A stretch of 24,824 bases of DNA from Clostridia bacterium (GTDB taxonomy: Bacteria; Bacillota_A; Clostridia; Oscillospirales; CAG-382), in contig JAFWWX010000182.1 in assembly GCA_017517985.1 (NCBI GenBank), positions 1-24,824 on the forward strand. Reading direction: 5' to 3'. A model generated the notes under the pieces. That model was given only the letters and a program-made list of their open reading frames with translations. It did no database searches and was not told the origin of the DNA. A program made the position numbers and the translations under genes. Of the stretch, positions 6,407 through 14,596 are shown piece by piece. The stretch's first letter is position 1. Each line of letters begins with the position of its first letter.

Positions 6407-7435
6407 TCACTCCCTTCGGTTTCTCCGTAAAGCATTGAGATACGGATCGACATGCAACAAACTATATTCTTCTGTGATACAGTTAAAAATGGTACTCATA
6501 ACATAAGCTGTTATATTACTTATCTCACGGTCATTCCTATGTAGATTTTGCATTGCAGATTGCAGTATAGAGCCATCTATTTCATACATTCGGCTTCTGA
6601 CTTTATCTTGAGGCAACTTGGCATTGCCAATCTTTAAGCCATCTGAATAAAACATCCGCTCCAGTGCGTCATACAAAATTTTTCTTTCCTCTTCGTCAAA
6701 CAAATGAAGTTCACAATTTTCTAAAATATCATCAAAGTTGTATTGATTGTCCGTCTGTCTGTCAAAAGAAATTTCTTCGGCGCTGCTTGTATATATCTTA
6801 AAGTTTCCTTGTTGACTGACAGACTGACTATTCTCAGTATGATTATTATAAGTCTTATTTATATAAGTCTTATTAGGGTGCGATTCCGGCACATCTAAAA
6901 CTTCCTGTTCGGCAGTTCTTGATATGCTGTTTGGGGAGTTCTTGATATCCGTATTTGGCATATCTTGATTCTCTGTATTTTCTTCAGATGTGCTATTTTG
7001 GCATATCTCAAATTCCGACAGATTTTCATTAAGACATACCGAATCGGCAGTTCTTAAATTTTCCCGCTTTGTATATTTCTTTGCCTGTGTTTCGGTAAGT
7101 TCCAATTTTACAATATAAATTTTATTAGGAATGCCCCTGCCGCAGCGTTGCTCTGTAATCAGATTAAGACTTATAAGTTCCTTAAATGCCGATATTGCTT
7201 TTTTATATGTAATCCCTAAATCTTCTGCAATCTCCTCTCGGGTGTAAATAAGATATACTTCGTCATTTTCATTTATCCAGCCATTTAATTTTGATAAAGA
7301 TAATCTGTCGTAGAGCAAAGCATAGGTCAGCTTCGCATCTGATGAAAGTGTTCTGTATGACTCGTTTGCAAACATGGTTTTTGGTATTTTTAAAAATTCG
7401 CAGTTAATTATATCGTTTATTTTATAAACTGTCAT
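6407..7435 (-). CDS. RepA_N-type replication initiator protein
   Basis: This 342-residue protein has an N-terminal RepA_N-type winged-helix domain at about 10-125 (FLKIPKTMFANESYRTLSSDAKLTYALLYDRL, recognition region TREEIAEDLGITYKKAISAFKEL). A low-complexity acidic/polar linker covers about 130-225. The C-terminal helical domain (about 230-342, LENCELHLFDEEERKILYDALERMF) is the kind found in initiators of Tn1549-like elements. The protein should bind an origin on the circular element and start its replication after excision. The origin is often inside or near the rep gene in this family, but I saw no iteron array in it. The ribosome binding site is AAGGAGGG before ATG 7435, 18 bases after the coupling-protein stop. 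Confidence 0.85.
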   Translation of the reverse strand: MTVYKINDIINCEFLKIPKTMFANESYRTLSSDAKLTYALLYDRLSLSKLNGWINENDEVYLIYTREEIAEDLGITYKKAISAFKELISLNLITEQRCGRGIPNKIYIVKLELTETQAKKYTKRENLRTADSVCLNENLSEFEICQNSTSEENTENQDMPNTDIKNSPNSISRTAEQEVLDVPESHPNKTYINKTYNNHTENSQSVSQQGNFKIYTSSAEEISFDRQTDNQYNFDDILENCELHLFDEEERKILYDALERMFYSDGLKIGNAKLPQDKVRSRMYEIDGSILQSAMQNLHRNDREISNITAYVMSTIFNCITEEYSLLHVDPYLNALRRNRRE

Positions 7436-7453
7436 AGGTAAGCCCTCCTTAAA

Positions 7454-9607
7454 TTATTCGTTTACTATTTCGTTGGGATTTGTTGTAATATAGTCATCAT
7501 CCTCATCATCTTCTGAATTTTTATCAAAGACAGAAACTTCTGCAATAACACCTGTATATGATTTCTTTGGTTGTGTTGTTTCTTCTTGAACTTCGTCTTT
7601 TTCTTTTTTTGCGTTACTTCCAAATGCGGGAGTAGGTTTTGCTGCAGTAAAAATTGTCTGTTCATTATCATCTTCAGATTCCGCTTCTTCTGTTTCAAAA
7701 GTGTATTGATAACCTGGGCGTTTATCTGTTTGCTTTTCAAGCTCCTTTTCAAACTCAGCCCACTTGGGAACATATTCGCTTACACGGGTATATTTTAGCT
7801 CCTTATAGGACGAAAGTTCGTCAGGAATAATCTTGTATGCCTTCAACGGTTTTTGTCCTCTAATAAGCAATAAACACTCTTTATTATCCATCTGCAGAAT
7901 CTCTTCCGGATACATAAGCGGTCTGGTGCTGTTTGATTTTGTAGTACGATAACCGGTTACTTCTCTTGTTATGGGAGAAAACAAAGGTGTCTGCGGTGCC
8001 ATACTGTTCGATAATTGAATTGTGATATTACCGCATCTTTTACTGATGTAATCACTTGTCATCATATCGTTACAGCCAAGCACAAGCTGAGTATCACAGT
8101 TGCCGACAATTTCTTCCCACTCTTTGATGGGATAACGGTCTGATAACTGTGCTATGGACTGAACTACAATCTGGCAGTTGATGCCGTAGCCACGAACAAC
8201 GGATATTGTCTTTTTGAAATCCAATAGTTTTCCGACATTACAAAATTCGTCCATTATAAAATTAACCTCAATGGGTAATCGACCTCGTTCATCACCGTGC
8301 TTTCGAGCATAGTCTGAAAGTTTTTTGAAAAGCATAGAAAAAAACAGCGATGATAAGAATTCATACGCTGTATCCTGTGCCGAGATAATACAGAAGTATG
8401 CACACGGTTGTTTGCCGGGCAATTCCAAATCTATCTCGTGATATTTAGTTATTTTATCAACAAGCTTATTCTGAAAAACATTCATTCTTGAACCAAGACC
8501 GATGAAAACATTACCCCAAAGGTTACTTGCAGCTTGTTTGAAAATACCGTATGGACCTCTTGCCGGATGGTCGAGAGGAAGTCTTTGGAACTTCATATCA
8601 AGACTCTTTGCACTTTCGCTTGAAAGTATTTTATATATCGTACCTAAAGAACGCTCGTGCAAAGGTAGTAATTCATTTGTAATTGGATCTTTCATACTCT
8701 GAACATATAGGATTAGAGCAATGAGTAAGTTCTGTTCTGCTTTATCCCAGAAGTCCGCTTTTTGTCCTTCTTCTGATGTATTACGGATAATTGTTTCGGC
8801 AACTGACTGTACCATATCAACATCGCCTTCGGTTTCGCCTATACAATTCCACCCGTCGGAATTTTCCATATCAAGAAGATTAAGAGCTTTTACTACATAA
8901 CCGTTGTCTCTTAAATGCTGAGAGTATTGTTCAAACAATTCCGCTTTGGGATCGACTATTATCATACTTTGTTTGCTTTTGCCTGAGACCATAAGCTGAA
9001 CCATTTTTAATATCATCGGTTTAACATAACCTCGGCTTTTACCTGAGCCTGTTGCGCCGTAAATAATTTGGTGCTTATTGAGTCCGCAATCATCACGCAA
9101 GCCAACATATTCTGCATATTTATCATCTTCAAATTCTCCGTTTTTTATTTTGCATAGAATAGGACAAGGAAGATTATCGGCAGTACCGGATACAAGAATT
9201 TTATCCCGTTCCTTTTTAGTCATCCAACCGGAAGTACCGTGTGTACCTTCGTTTGTAATATCAAAATTTCTTTCGTCTTTAATAATCTTTACGCCGGTTA
9301 TTAAATATATCCATTTGCCAGCTATAAGTACATACATTATGAAAAGGAAGAAGAGAACTCCAAGACCTTGAGGTGTAAATACTGCCGCAAAACATTTTAT
9401 AGGATTGAGTGAAAGTGTTTCATTGGCTGTGCCTTGTGTAAAATTTCTCATAGCACCTATAAAGGAATTTATAAAGATGCCATAAAGATATATCCCTAAC
9501 AATGTGCATATAAGATAAAACCAAAAATGTTCTTGTATTTTACTGACTATAATTCTAACTTTTGAATTCTTTGATATCAGCTTTTGCAGGTTTTCTTTGA
9601 TTCGCAT
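7454..9607 (-). CDS. VirD4/TraG-family type IV coupling protein
   Basis: This 717-residue ATPase brings the relaxase-DNA complex to the type IV secretion channel. Two membrane segments lie at about 28-50 and 83-105. The Walker A motif is GATGSGKS at 184-191 and Walker B is NFIMDE at 449-454; other VirD4 signatures are SMIIVDPKAELFE and GYGINCQIVVQS. The C-terminus beyond about 600 is acidic and low in complexity, probably a flexible substrate-contact tail. It best fits the clostridial VirD4-like family of CTn elements. The start at 9607 lies inside the end of the 383-residue gene (53-base overlap), with the site AAGGAGAG ten bases upstream, so it depends on translation of that gene. Confidence 0.95.
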   Translation of the reverse strand: MRIKENLQKLISKNSKVRIIVSKIQEHFWFYLICTLLGIYLYGIFINSFIGAMRNFTQGTANETLSLNPIKCFAAVFTPQGLGVLFFLFIMYVLIAGKWIYLITGVKIIKDERNFDITNEGTHGTSGWMTKKERDKILVSGTADNLPCPILCKIKNGEFEDDKYAEYVGLRDDCGLNKHQIIYGATGSGKSRGYVKPMILKMVQLMVSGKSKQSMIIVDPKAELFEQYSQHLRDNGYVVKALNLLDMENSDGWNCIGETEGDVDMVQSVAETIIRNTSEEGQKADFWDKAEQNLLIALILYVQSMKDPITNELLPLHERSLGTIYKILSSESAKSLDMKFQRLPLDHPARGPYGIFKQAASNLWGNVFIGLGSRMNVFQNKLVDKITKYHEIDLELPGKQPCAYFCIISAQDTAYEFLSSLFFSMLFKKLSDYARKHGDERGRLPIEVNFIMDEFCNVGKLLDFKKTISVVRGYGINCQIVVQSIAQLSDRYPIKEWEEIVGNCDTQLVLGCNDMMTSDYISKRCGNITIQLSNSMAPQTPLFSPITREVTGYRTTKSNSTRPLMYPEEILQMDNKECLLLIRGQKPLKAYKIIPDELSSYKELKYTRVSEYVPKWAEFEKELEKQTDKRPGYQYTFETEEAESEDDNEQTIFTAAKPTPAFGSNAKKEKDEVQEETTQPKKSYTGVIAEVSVFDKNSEDDEDDDYITTNPNEIVNE

Positions 9608-10706
9608 TTATGTATTCACTCTCCTTTGTCATGTATGGTTTTTGTTTTGGTGGTTTAGGAACAGAACCTAAAACAATGTCATATATATTATTTTTATCAA
9701 GAGTTACTACAAGTGATTTTGGAGCGTCATATTTTGATAATAATTTAAACATCGTTTTCTTTTGAAATGGGAAACAACATATTCTCGGCTCAGATTCAGC
9801 GTCATATTTTTCAATTTGTTTTAATGCTCTTAATATTCTTTTTATATTAAAATCAATAGCAATAATATATGGGTGGTTATCTTTAAAACCATCACATTCA
9901 GATAAATTGCTTTGCTTGTCTGTATTACATCCAAGAGCTTCAGCAATCTTTTCTCTATATCTCCAAACCTTCATAATCTCAAGCTGAGCAACCCCCTCAC
10001 GATTAGAGGGAACGAACAAGTAGTCGCACCCAATTTCCTCCAAAGCCCTGTCGAACCTTCTCATACCCCTTTTAAGTTCTTCGCCCTCTCTTACAGGATG
10101 AACCGTCTTCCACAATTCCTCCAAAGTGTCTCCGGTTAAAATTATCTTTATATCTCTTACACCTTTTAATAAATTAACTTGTGATTTGTATATCTCTGTT
10201 TCGTGTTTGGGGACTATCCAATCATCCTGTCCCTCAACATAATATGGGATATACACCGTGTCAAAAACTTTCAGTATCCCTAAAAATCTTGTTCCTGCAA
10301 GGACTCGTACATTTATATCTCCTCTCAACACAAGCGAACTGACATAACCTACATCTTTTCCTGCAAGGGAAACCGTCTTTTCTGCAAAGATATTTATTCC
10401 TGCAAGGTGTAATAAAATATTCCACAATGCATTCTTTAATTTTCTCTTATACGACTTCTTTGTGATGTTCATTTTAGGATCATCCTCAAACGGATAATTT
10501 AGTCTTGAAAGAATTTCTCTACCCTCATAAGTGAGCTTGTAACTCGAACCGTCTGTCTGTATTTTTATGTATCCGTTTCTCCTCAAAGTCGATATAATTT
10601 CCCCGTTAAAATAAGGGGCGTCATATTTCCGCAAGAGACCTGTCGGTATATATCTGCAAAGTCCGCATAACTTTAAAAATTCTATGTCGTACACATCAAA
10701 AATCAT
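9555..10706 (-). CDS. Hypothetical ICE protein with probable N-terminal winged helix
   Basis: This is a 383-residue soluble protein. The N-terminal 70 residues (FLKLCGLCRYIPTGLLRKY, ISTLRRNGYIKIQTDGSSYKLTYEGREIL) look like a winged helix with a beta-hairpin wing, as in replication-relaxation-type proteins. The rest has alternating strands and helices, including VRDIKIILTGDTLEELW and GCDYLFVPSNREG, which could be a degenerate nuclease-like or nucleotide-binding fold; no catalytic set is clear. I do not recognise a named family with confidence. The frame is open to 10748, but the ATG at 10706 has a strong GGATGGAGGG site. It overlaps the coupling protein gene, and a DNA-processing accessory or regulatory role is inferred from position. 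Confidence 0.75.
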   Translation of the reverse strand: MIFDVYDIEFLKLCGLCRYIPTGLLRKYDAPYFNGEIISTLRRNGYIKIQTDGSSYKLTYEGREILSRLNYPFEDDPKMNITKKSYKRKLKNALWNILLHLAGINIFAEKTVSLAGKDVGYVSSLVLRGDINVRVLAGTRFLGILKVFDTVYIPYYVEGQDDWIVPKHETEIYKSQVNLLKGVRDIKIILTGDTLEELWKTVHPVREGEELKRGMRRFDRALEEIGCDYLFVPSNREGVAQLEIMKVWRYREKIAEALGCNTDKQSNLSECDGFKDNHPYIIAIDFNIKRILRALKQIEKYDAESEPRICCFPFQKKTMFKLLSKYDAPKSLVVTLDKNNIYDIVLGSVPKPPKQKPYMTKESEYINANQRKPAKADIKEFKS

Positions 10707-10802
10707 ACTATCCCTCCATCCTTCACAGTAGGGTACACTCAATTTCAAAATTTTAATTTTAGCACCCTCTGAAACCCCCGATTTTACAGGGATTTTTAAC
10801 TG

Positions 10803-10879
10803 TTTAAGGCTGGAGGGATGACCGTTTTTTTGGCATTTTCAAAATCGGTTGATTTTTCATTCACACCTCCAGCCTTAAA
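10803..10879. repeat. 14-bp perfect inverted repeat enclosing a tiny ORF
   Basis: TTTAAGGCTGGAGG (10803-10816) and CCTCCAGCCTTAAA (10866-10879) are exact inverted copies with a 49-base loop. In the minus-strand mRNA the 5' arm begins inside the last codons and stop of the 211-residue gene and contains the GGAGG ribosome binding site of the tiny ORF. The 3' arm is the end of that ORF. Folding would hide the ribosome site, so this looks like a translational or transcriptional control hairpin. Confidence 0.75.
10804..10860 (-). CDS. Candidate 18-residue leader peptide inside a hairpin
   Basis: The ATG at 10858-10860 is preceded by GGAGGTGTGA at ideal spacing and opens 18 codons encoding MKNQPILKMPKKRSSLQP, basic and proline-containing. 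The stop codon lies in the distal arm of the 14-bp inverted repeat, and the ribosome site lies in the proximal arm. The peptide is too short to judge by composition and may be non-functional. If translated, ribosomes would melt the hairpin, so it may act as a leader regulating the downstream winged-helix and coupling protein genes. Confidence 0.4.
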   Translation of the reverse strand: MKNQPILKMPKKRSSLQP

Positions 10880-11510
10880 GCATATCTTTTGCAAGTAAAT
10901 CCATAAAAATTACACCATCTTCCGGCGGCATAATATAGATTTCGCAGCGCATCTCATCTGATATTTTGGTGAACAATCCCATGCTCAAAATGAACTGATT
11001 ATCGTCTTCTATAACTCTGCCTTTTAATGCGTTGGGTATCATTTTCCAACCCTTATTATCGTTGTCTAAAGCATTGTGATTTTCTTCATTACAGTATTCA
11101 ACAATCGCCATAAAAGCAGTTTCAAAGTAAGGGAGATTTTCGCCATAATTTTCTATCAGTCTGTTTATTGTGTCGCTGATATAATTGCTTATTTTATACT
11201 TGCAATTTGGTAGTAGCGTATTAAGGGTAATCTTCAACCAACCATCGTGCGTAATATCAATTTCGCCTGCAACATCAGAAACAATTTGATTTATTTTTTT
11301 GTCGTTGTAATCAAAATTCTGACAGCAATATCCACCGAGAATATTTCTTGATTTTACACACAGGTTTTCAAGTTCGCCGAGATATTCTTCAACTCTTCTA
11401 CCAACAATGTTGCTTGACATACTATCAGACATCAAAAGTCTGGATAAGCATTGCATAACTTTGATAGTGTCATTTTGTAAATCACTCAAAGTTTTCTTTA
11501 ACTGTTCCAT
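10875..11510 (-). CDS. Hypothetical ICE protein of 211 residues
   Basis: This 211-residue soluble protein has a helical N-terminal half (MEQLKKTLSDLQNDTIKVMQCLSRLL, then RRVEEYLGELENLCVKSRNIL). A mixed C-terminal half ends in strands (CEIYIMPPEDGVIFMDLL). Small proteins of this kind sit beside VirB4 in clostridial elements (possibly DUF6100); I cannot confirm the family. No signal peptide, membrane segment or catalytic motif is visible. Its ATG overlaps the VirB4 stop by one base (TAATG), with AGGAG in the VirB4 C-terminal codons, so it is translationally coupled to VirB4 and may be a cytoplasmic accessory of the transfer apparatus. Confidence 0.75.
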   Translation of the reverse strand: MEQLKKTLSDLQNDTIKVMQCLSRLLMSDSMSSNIVGRRVEEYLGELENLCVKSRNILGGYCCQNFDYNDKKINQIVSDVAGEIDITHDGWLKITLNTLLPNCKYKISNYISDTINRLIENYGENLPYFETAFMAIVEYCNEENHNALDNDNKGWKMIPNALKGRVIEDDNQFILSMGLFTKISDEMRCEIYIMPPEDGVIFMDLLAKDML

Positions 11511-13513
11511 TATTTTCTTCTCCTCTTTTCAAGGTCAGTTCTCTTAGTTGTGATGAGATTATACATAAGCGGTGACGCTTTTATATCAATACAAACTTTG
11601 TTTTTATTTGCACAGAGCAGTGCCTCACCACGACCATTACGAATAATCTGCATTGTTTCTTCATCGGACAGAGAAAGGTATTTTTGAGCTGTAAATGCTT
11701 CATCTTCCTCAAGGTGCAAAATAACCTTAAAACTTGAAAGATTAAGTATTTCCTTGCTGTATTTACCTGCATCTGATGAAAAGCTGCTTGAAAGGTCTTG
11801 CGTTGCCTGAATAGCACTACCACCAAACCCTCTAATAAGACGGAATATCTCATTTACATAACTTCCTGCTAAATTGCGAGTACCCGAACCGCAACCCATC
11901 AAAGTCCATAACTCATCAAGGAATATTACTTTTTTCTGAATACGGCTTTCTTTTGCTTTGTCCCATACGAAATCAAGAGCCATAAACATACCGATAGGTT
12001 TTAATGCTTCTGTCATTTCCGTCATATCAAGAACAATGTACTTATTTGTCAAGTCAACATTGGTTTCTCTACCGAATGAAGCAAGAGAACCTACAGCAAA
12101 TTTTTCAATCATAAGGGCAAGTTTTTTCGTATCTTCTTTTGATAACAATTCCTCATACAAATCTTTCAGCGTAGGCATTTTCTTAAAACTACCGTCCTCT
12201 TTGAAAAGTGATTTATTGTCGAAGGTTATACCAAAAGTTTCGTATGTTCTGATTACTGCACTATCCATAAGATTCAATTCATCCTGTGTTATATCGTTTT
12301 TAATCAGGGAGAAGAAAATCATAAGACTTTGCATCTTTTCTGCCAAGATGGAGTCATTTCTGGTGTCCTCTTTAATCTCATAATCTGTCGAAAGAGAATT
12401 TTTTCGTATCTCCATAATGTTGATACAATCCTTTGACGATGGTGCAATTTTGATATATTTTCCGCCTATGGCTTCACAAGCGTCAATATATTCATGTCCC
12501 TTAACCGGAGCAATGATAAAGACCTGTGTACCTTGCATACGAAAACGGAGTGCCATATTCTGTAATAAGAATGTTTTACCTGCACCCGTTGTACCGAAAA
12601 TACACCCGTTGGCATTTGCATATTTATCACTGTCAAAAATATCAAGTATTGCAACGCTTCGGTTGTACTTATTAAGCCCTAAAAAAATGCCGCCTTCGTC
12701 GTAAACCTCAAATGATGAAAACGGGAAAGAGGCAGCGAGTGAATCTGTGAGAATGTTTCTGCGTGCTTTTCGCTCAATATCTGGCTCAACAGATAATACG
12801 GGAAGAGAAGAAAGAAAGCATTGTTCGTGCTTATAGTCAGCCCTTTTGCAGACCATACTCATTGAACTGCAAAGCGTCATAACATCCGCAACTCTCTGTT
12901 CAAGTTCTTCTTCGTCATAAGCAGTAACTTCAATTACTGTTGACATATAATAAAAATCCTGAGCTGCTCGGTTCATACCTTCTTTGAGATAATATCCGCT
13001 TGAAATTGCATCATCAAGTTCTTCAAAGTCTTGTCTGGTATCTCCGACATCACGCATTCTGCTTCGATTGAGCATTGTCTTTTGGGATATTCTTGACAAT
13101 ATTTTCTCTCTCGGCATTCTGCGGAAAGTAAAACTTATACCGATATTCTCCCCTGCTTCTACAAGCGGAGAAAGCCACGCCATCTCGTTACGGGTATTAT
13201 ATCCATATCCTGCAACATAAAGGTAAGAATGGTAAATACCATCTACAACAACATAATCTCTGCTACCATTGTCTATTGACGATGGAGCGATAATATCTAA
13301 GACTGAAGTTTGTCCCGTCCACAGTTCCGGAGTTTCTTCTTCTTGCTTCTTAACAAATGTGTCTTTAAGCTTTTGTACCAAAGACGGTTTCTTATCTTGA
13401 TGAACTTTCGGTGTTTCTTCATCGGAATGTTCTTGTTCTTCATATGTATCCTCCTCATTACTAAATTTTCCGAATGTAGCCCTGCGGATTTCTTCTTTAT
13501 TTTGCTTACTCAC
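11510..13513 (-). CDS. VirB4-type type IV secretion ATPase (main/ATPase part)
   Basis: This 667-residue ATPase should power assembly and transport by the mating channel. After an acidic, low-complexity N-terminus (about 1-65), the VirB4 core shows Walker A GTTGAGKT at 307-314, Walker B VIFLDE at 529-534 followed by LWTLMG, and the downstream RGFGGSAIQATQDLSS and VCIDIKASP motifs of the family. The classic VirB4 N-terminal domain is largely missing here and appears to be carried by the preceding 226-residue gene; together they add up to 893 residues, roughly the size of a full VirB4. I chose the GTG at 13513 because GAAGGAGG sits 8 bases upstream; the open frame to 13651 has no good start. It overlaps the previous gene by 8 bases. 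Confidence 0.93.
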   Translation of the reverse strand: MSKQNKEEIRRATFGKFSNEEDTYEEQEHSDEETPKVHQDKKPSLVQKLKDTFVKKQEEETPELWTGQTSVLDIIAPSSIDNGSRDYVVVDGIYHSYLYVAGYGYNTRNEMAWLSPLVEAGENIGISFTFRRMPREKILSRISQKTMLNRSRMRDVGDTRQDFEELDDAISSGYYLKEGMNRAAQDFYYMSTVIEVTAYDEEELEQRVADVMTLCSSMSMVCKRADYKHEQCFLSSLPVLSVEPDIERKARRNILTDSLAASFPFSSFEVYDEGGIFLGLNKYNRSVAILDIFDSDKYANANGCIFGTTGAGKTFLLQNMALRFRMQGTQVFIIAPVKGHEYIDACEAIGGKYIKIAPSSKDCINIMEIRKNSLSTDYEIKEDTRNDSILAEKMQSLMIFFSLIKNDITQDELNLMDSAVIRTYETFGITFDNKSLFKEDGSFKKMPTLKDLYEELLSKEDTKKLALMIEKFAVGSLASFGRETNVDLTNKYIVLDMTEMTEALKPIGMFMALDFVWDKAKESRIQKKVIFLDELWTLMGCGSGTRNLAGSYVNEIFRLIRGFGGSAIQATQDLSSSFSSDAGKYSKEILNLSSFKVILHLEEDEAFTAQKYLSLSDEETMQIIRNGRGEALLCANKNKVCIDIKASPLMYNLITTKRTDLEKRRRK

Positions 13514-14186
13514 TGTCTGCACCTCCTTCAAAAGTATGAATTTCATCAAACATACCCTCTGCAAAATTGCCCGGCTTGACATATTTTGAACTCTGCTTAT
13601 TGATATGACTATACAAAAGGTCAATAAGCTGTCCGTTATCACAAATGTCAATTACACCAAGTTCACATTGCGACAGGTATCTTTGTGCTTTATATGCTTC
13701 ATCTGCAAGCTGCCTTTGAATATCTGAAAACTTATTGTTTTGATTTCCAAATGCCCTTGCCGAGTATTCAATGATGATGAAAAAACGCTTTTTAACAGCG
13801 ACATTCTCTGAAAGTGTTTTTACAAACTCCATTTCATCATAAATCATTGCTTTTGTTTGTTCATTCATTTCATTTTCAGCATAGTCTTCGTGTCGTTTAA
13901 GATAACTTTCAATATTTGCTCTTTCGGTACTCACTCTAATCTGTATATTGTCGGGAGCAATTTTAAGATAAGAGGCGTAGTAATAGATAATATTTTCCTG
14001 CTCAACATCACTTTTCAAATAAAAGTTTACCGGAAGAATTTCAAGAATTTTTATAAATCTTCCGTCTTTCATAACTACAATACCATCGACTATTGTTTCG
14101 ATAGGAAGCCAAGCCTGTGTGCTATCCTCGTAATAGTCGCCGGATGTTTTCTTATCTTTTTTCTTTGTAGAAAAAATATTTATCAC
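13506..14186 (-). CDS. VirB4 N-terminal-domain-like protein (split VirB4)
   Basis: This 226-residue protein has a short basic start (KKKDKKTS) and then AWLPIETIVDGIVVMKDGRFIKILEILPVNFYLKS, the pattern that opens the N-terminal domain of VirB4/TraC/TraE ATPases. An alpha/beta region follows (IQIRVSTERANIESYLKRHEDY, RFFIIIEYSARAFG), with no Walker motifs. It is therefore the non-ATPase half of VirB4 as a separate polypeptide that would dock on the 667-residue partner. The start is GTG at 14186, overlapping the PrgI-type stop by 4 bases (GTGA), with GAGGTGAGG as ribosome site. The next gene has its own strong ribosome site, so this is two genes and not a sequencing frameshift. Confidence 0.82.
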   Translation of the reverse strand: MINIFSTKKKDKKTSGDYYEDSTQAWLPIETIVDGIVVMKDGRFIKILEILPVNFYLKSDVEQENIIYYYASYLKIAPDNIQIRVSTERANIESYLKRHEDYAENEMNEQTKAMIYDEMEFVKTLSENVAVKKRFFIIIEYSARAFGNQNNKFSDIQRQLADEAYKAQRYLSQCELGVIDICDNGQLIDLLYSHINKQSSKYVKPGNFAEGMFDEIHTFEGGADSE

Positions 14187-14479
14187 TTGACCTCACCTCG
14201 ATATTCTAATATTTTTCTGTTTCTCAGCCACCGCCACCAATTTCTAACAAACACTGTAAGCGGATCGTCATTGATGCCGATTAAAGCAAATCCGCCAATG
14301 GGGATTGCAAATATAGCTGACAATATAATTTTCCATGTAAGACTGACAGGAATGAGTTTGAATGTGAAAAAGACAAAAGGCAGAGATAAAATCCCTGCCT
14401 CAATAACATTCCGCATATTGAATATTCCCATCAGTTTACCGCTGTCCTCAAAATTTGTAGGAATAAAAAACTCTGTCAT
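14183..14479 (-). CDS. PrgI-family membrane protein (VirB3-like)
   Basis: This 98-residue protein starts MTEFFIPTNFEDSGKLMG, a PrgI-type opening. It has two membrane segments (about 23-43 and 47-68) and a C-terminal basic/aromatic tail (RNWWRWLRNRKIL). PrgI proteins occupy the VirB3 place next to VirB4 in Gram-positive conjugation systems and are thought to anchor VirB4 to the membrane channel; the position directly upstream of the split VirB4 fits. It begins in an ATGA overlap with the preceding tiny gene and has GGAGAGTGGGAG upstream, so it is translated in a coupled series. Confidence 0.85.
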   Translation of the reverse strand: MTEFFIPTNFEDSGKLMGIFNMRNVIEAGILSLPFVFFTFKLIPVSLTWKIILSAIFAIPIGGFALIGINDDPLTVFVRNWWRWLRNRKILEYRGEVK

Positions 14480-14583
14480 TTTCTCCCACTCTCCTCATCG
14501 GTTCTTCCTGCAGCAACAAAACAACAAGTTATTGCCACACCGAATATCGCACCACCTGCAAAACATAATATTTTAGCTAACAT
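14476..14583 (-). CDS. DUF3789-like 35-residue membrane peptide
   Basis: The ATG at 14583 has a perfect AAGGAGG site. The peptide is one hydrophobic segment (ILCFAGGAIFGVAITCCFVAAG) and a charged tail (RTDEESGRK). The glycine-rich helix ending in AAGR followed by acidic residues resembles DUF3789 proteins, which are frequent in clostridial conjugative elements and have no known role. Its stop overlaps the PrgI-type start (ATGA), so it may also serve to couple translation. It is a single-pass membrane peptide by inspection. Confidence 0.7.
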   Translation of the reverse strand: MLAKILCFAGGAIFGVAITCCFVAAGRTDEESGRK

Positions 14584-14596
14584 ACTTTTACCTCCT

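Noticed and set aside
10803..10879. A 77-bp miniature transposon (MITE) with 14-bp terminal inverted repeats
   Set aside because: No target-site duplication flanks the repeat, one arm overlaps the stop codon of a conserved-looking gene, and the arm carries a ribosome site. A regulatory hairpin fits better.
11958..12383. 141-codon open frame on the plus strand
   Set aside because: It lies wholly inside the VirB4 ATPase gene on the other strand and shows no motif or coupled neighbour.
13506..13651. Frameshift splitting virB4
   Set aside because: The second gene has its own well-spaced ribosome site and GTG start, and the overlap is the coupling type seen throughout this operon.
13857..14576. 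239-codon open frame on the plus strand
   Set aside because: It lies opposite the VirB4 N-terminal, PrgI-type and DUF3789-like genes, has no family features, and is a reverse-strand shadow.
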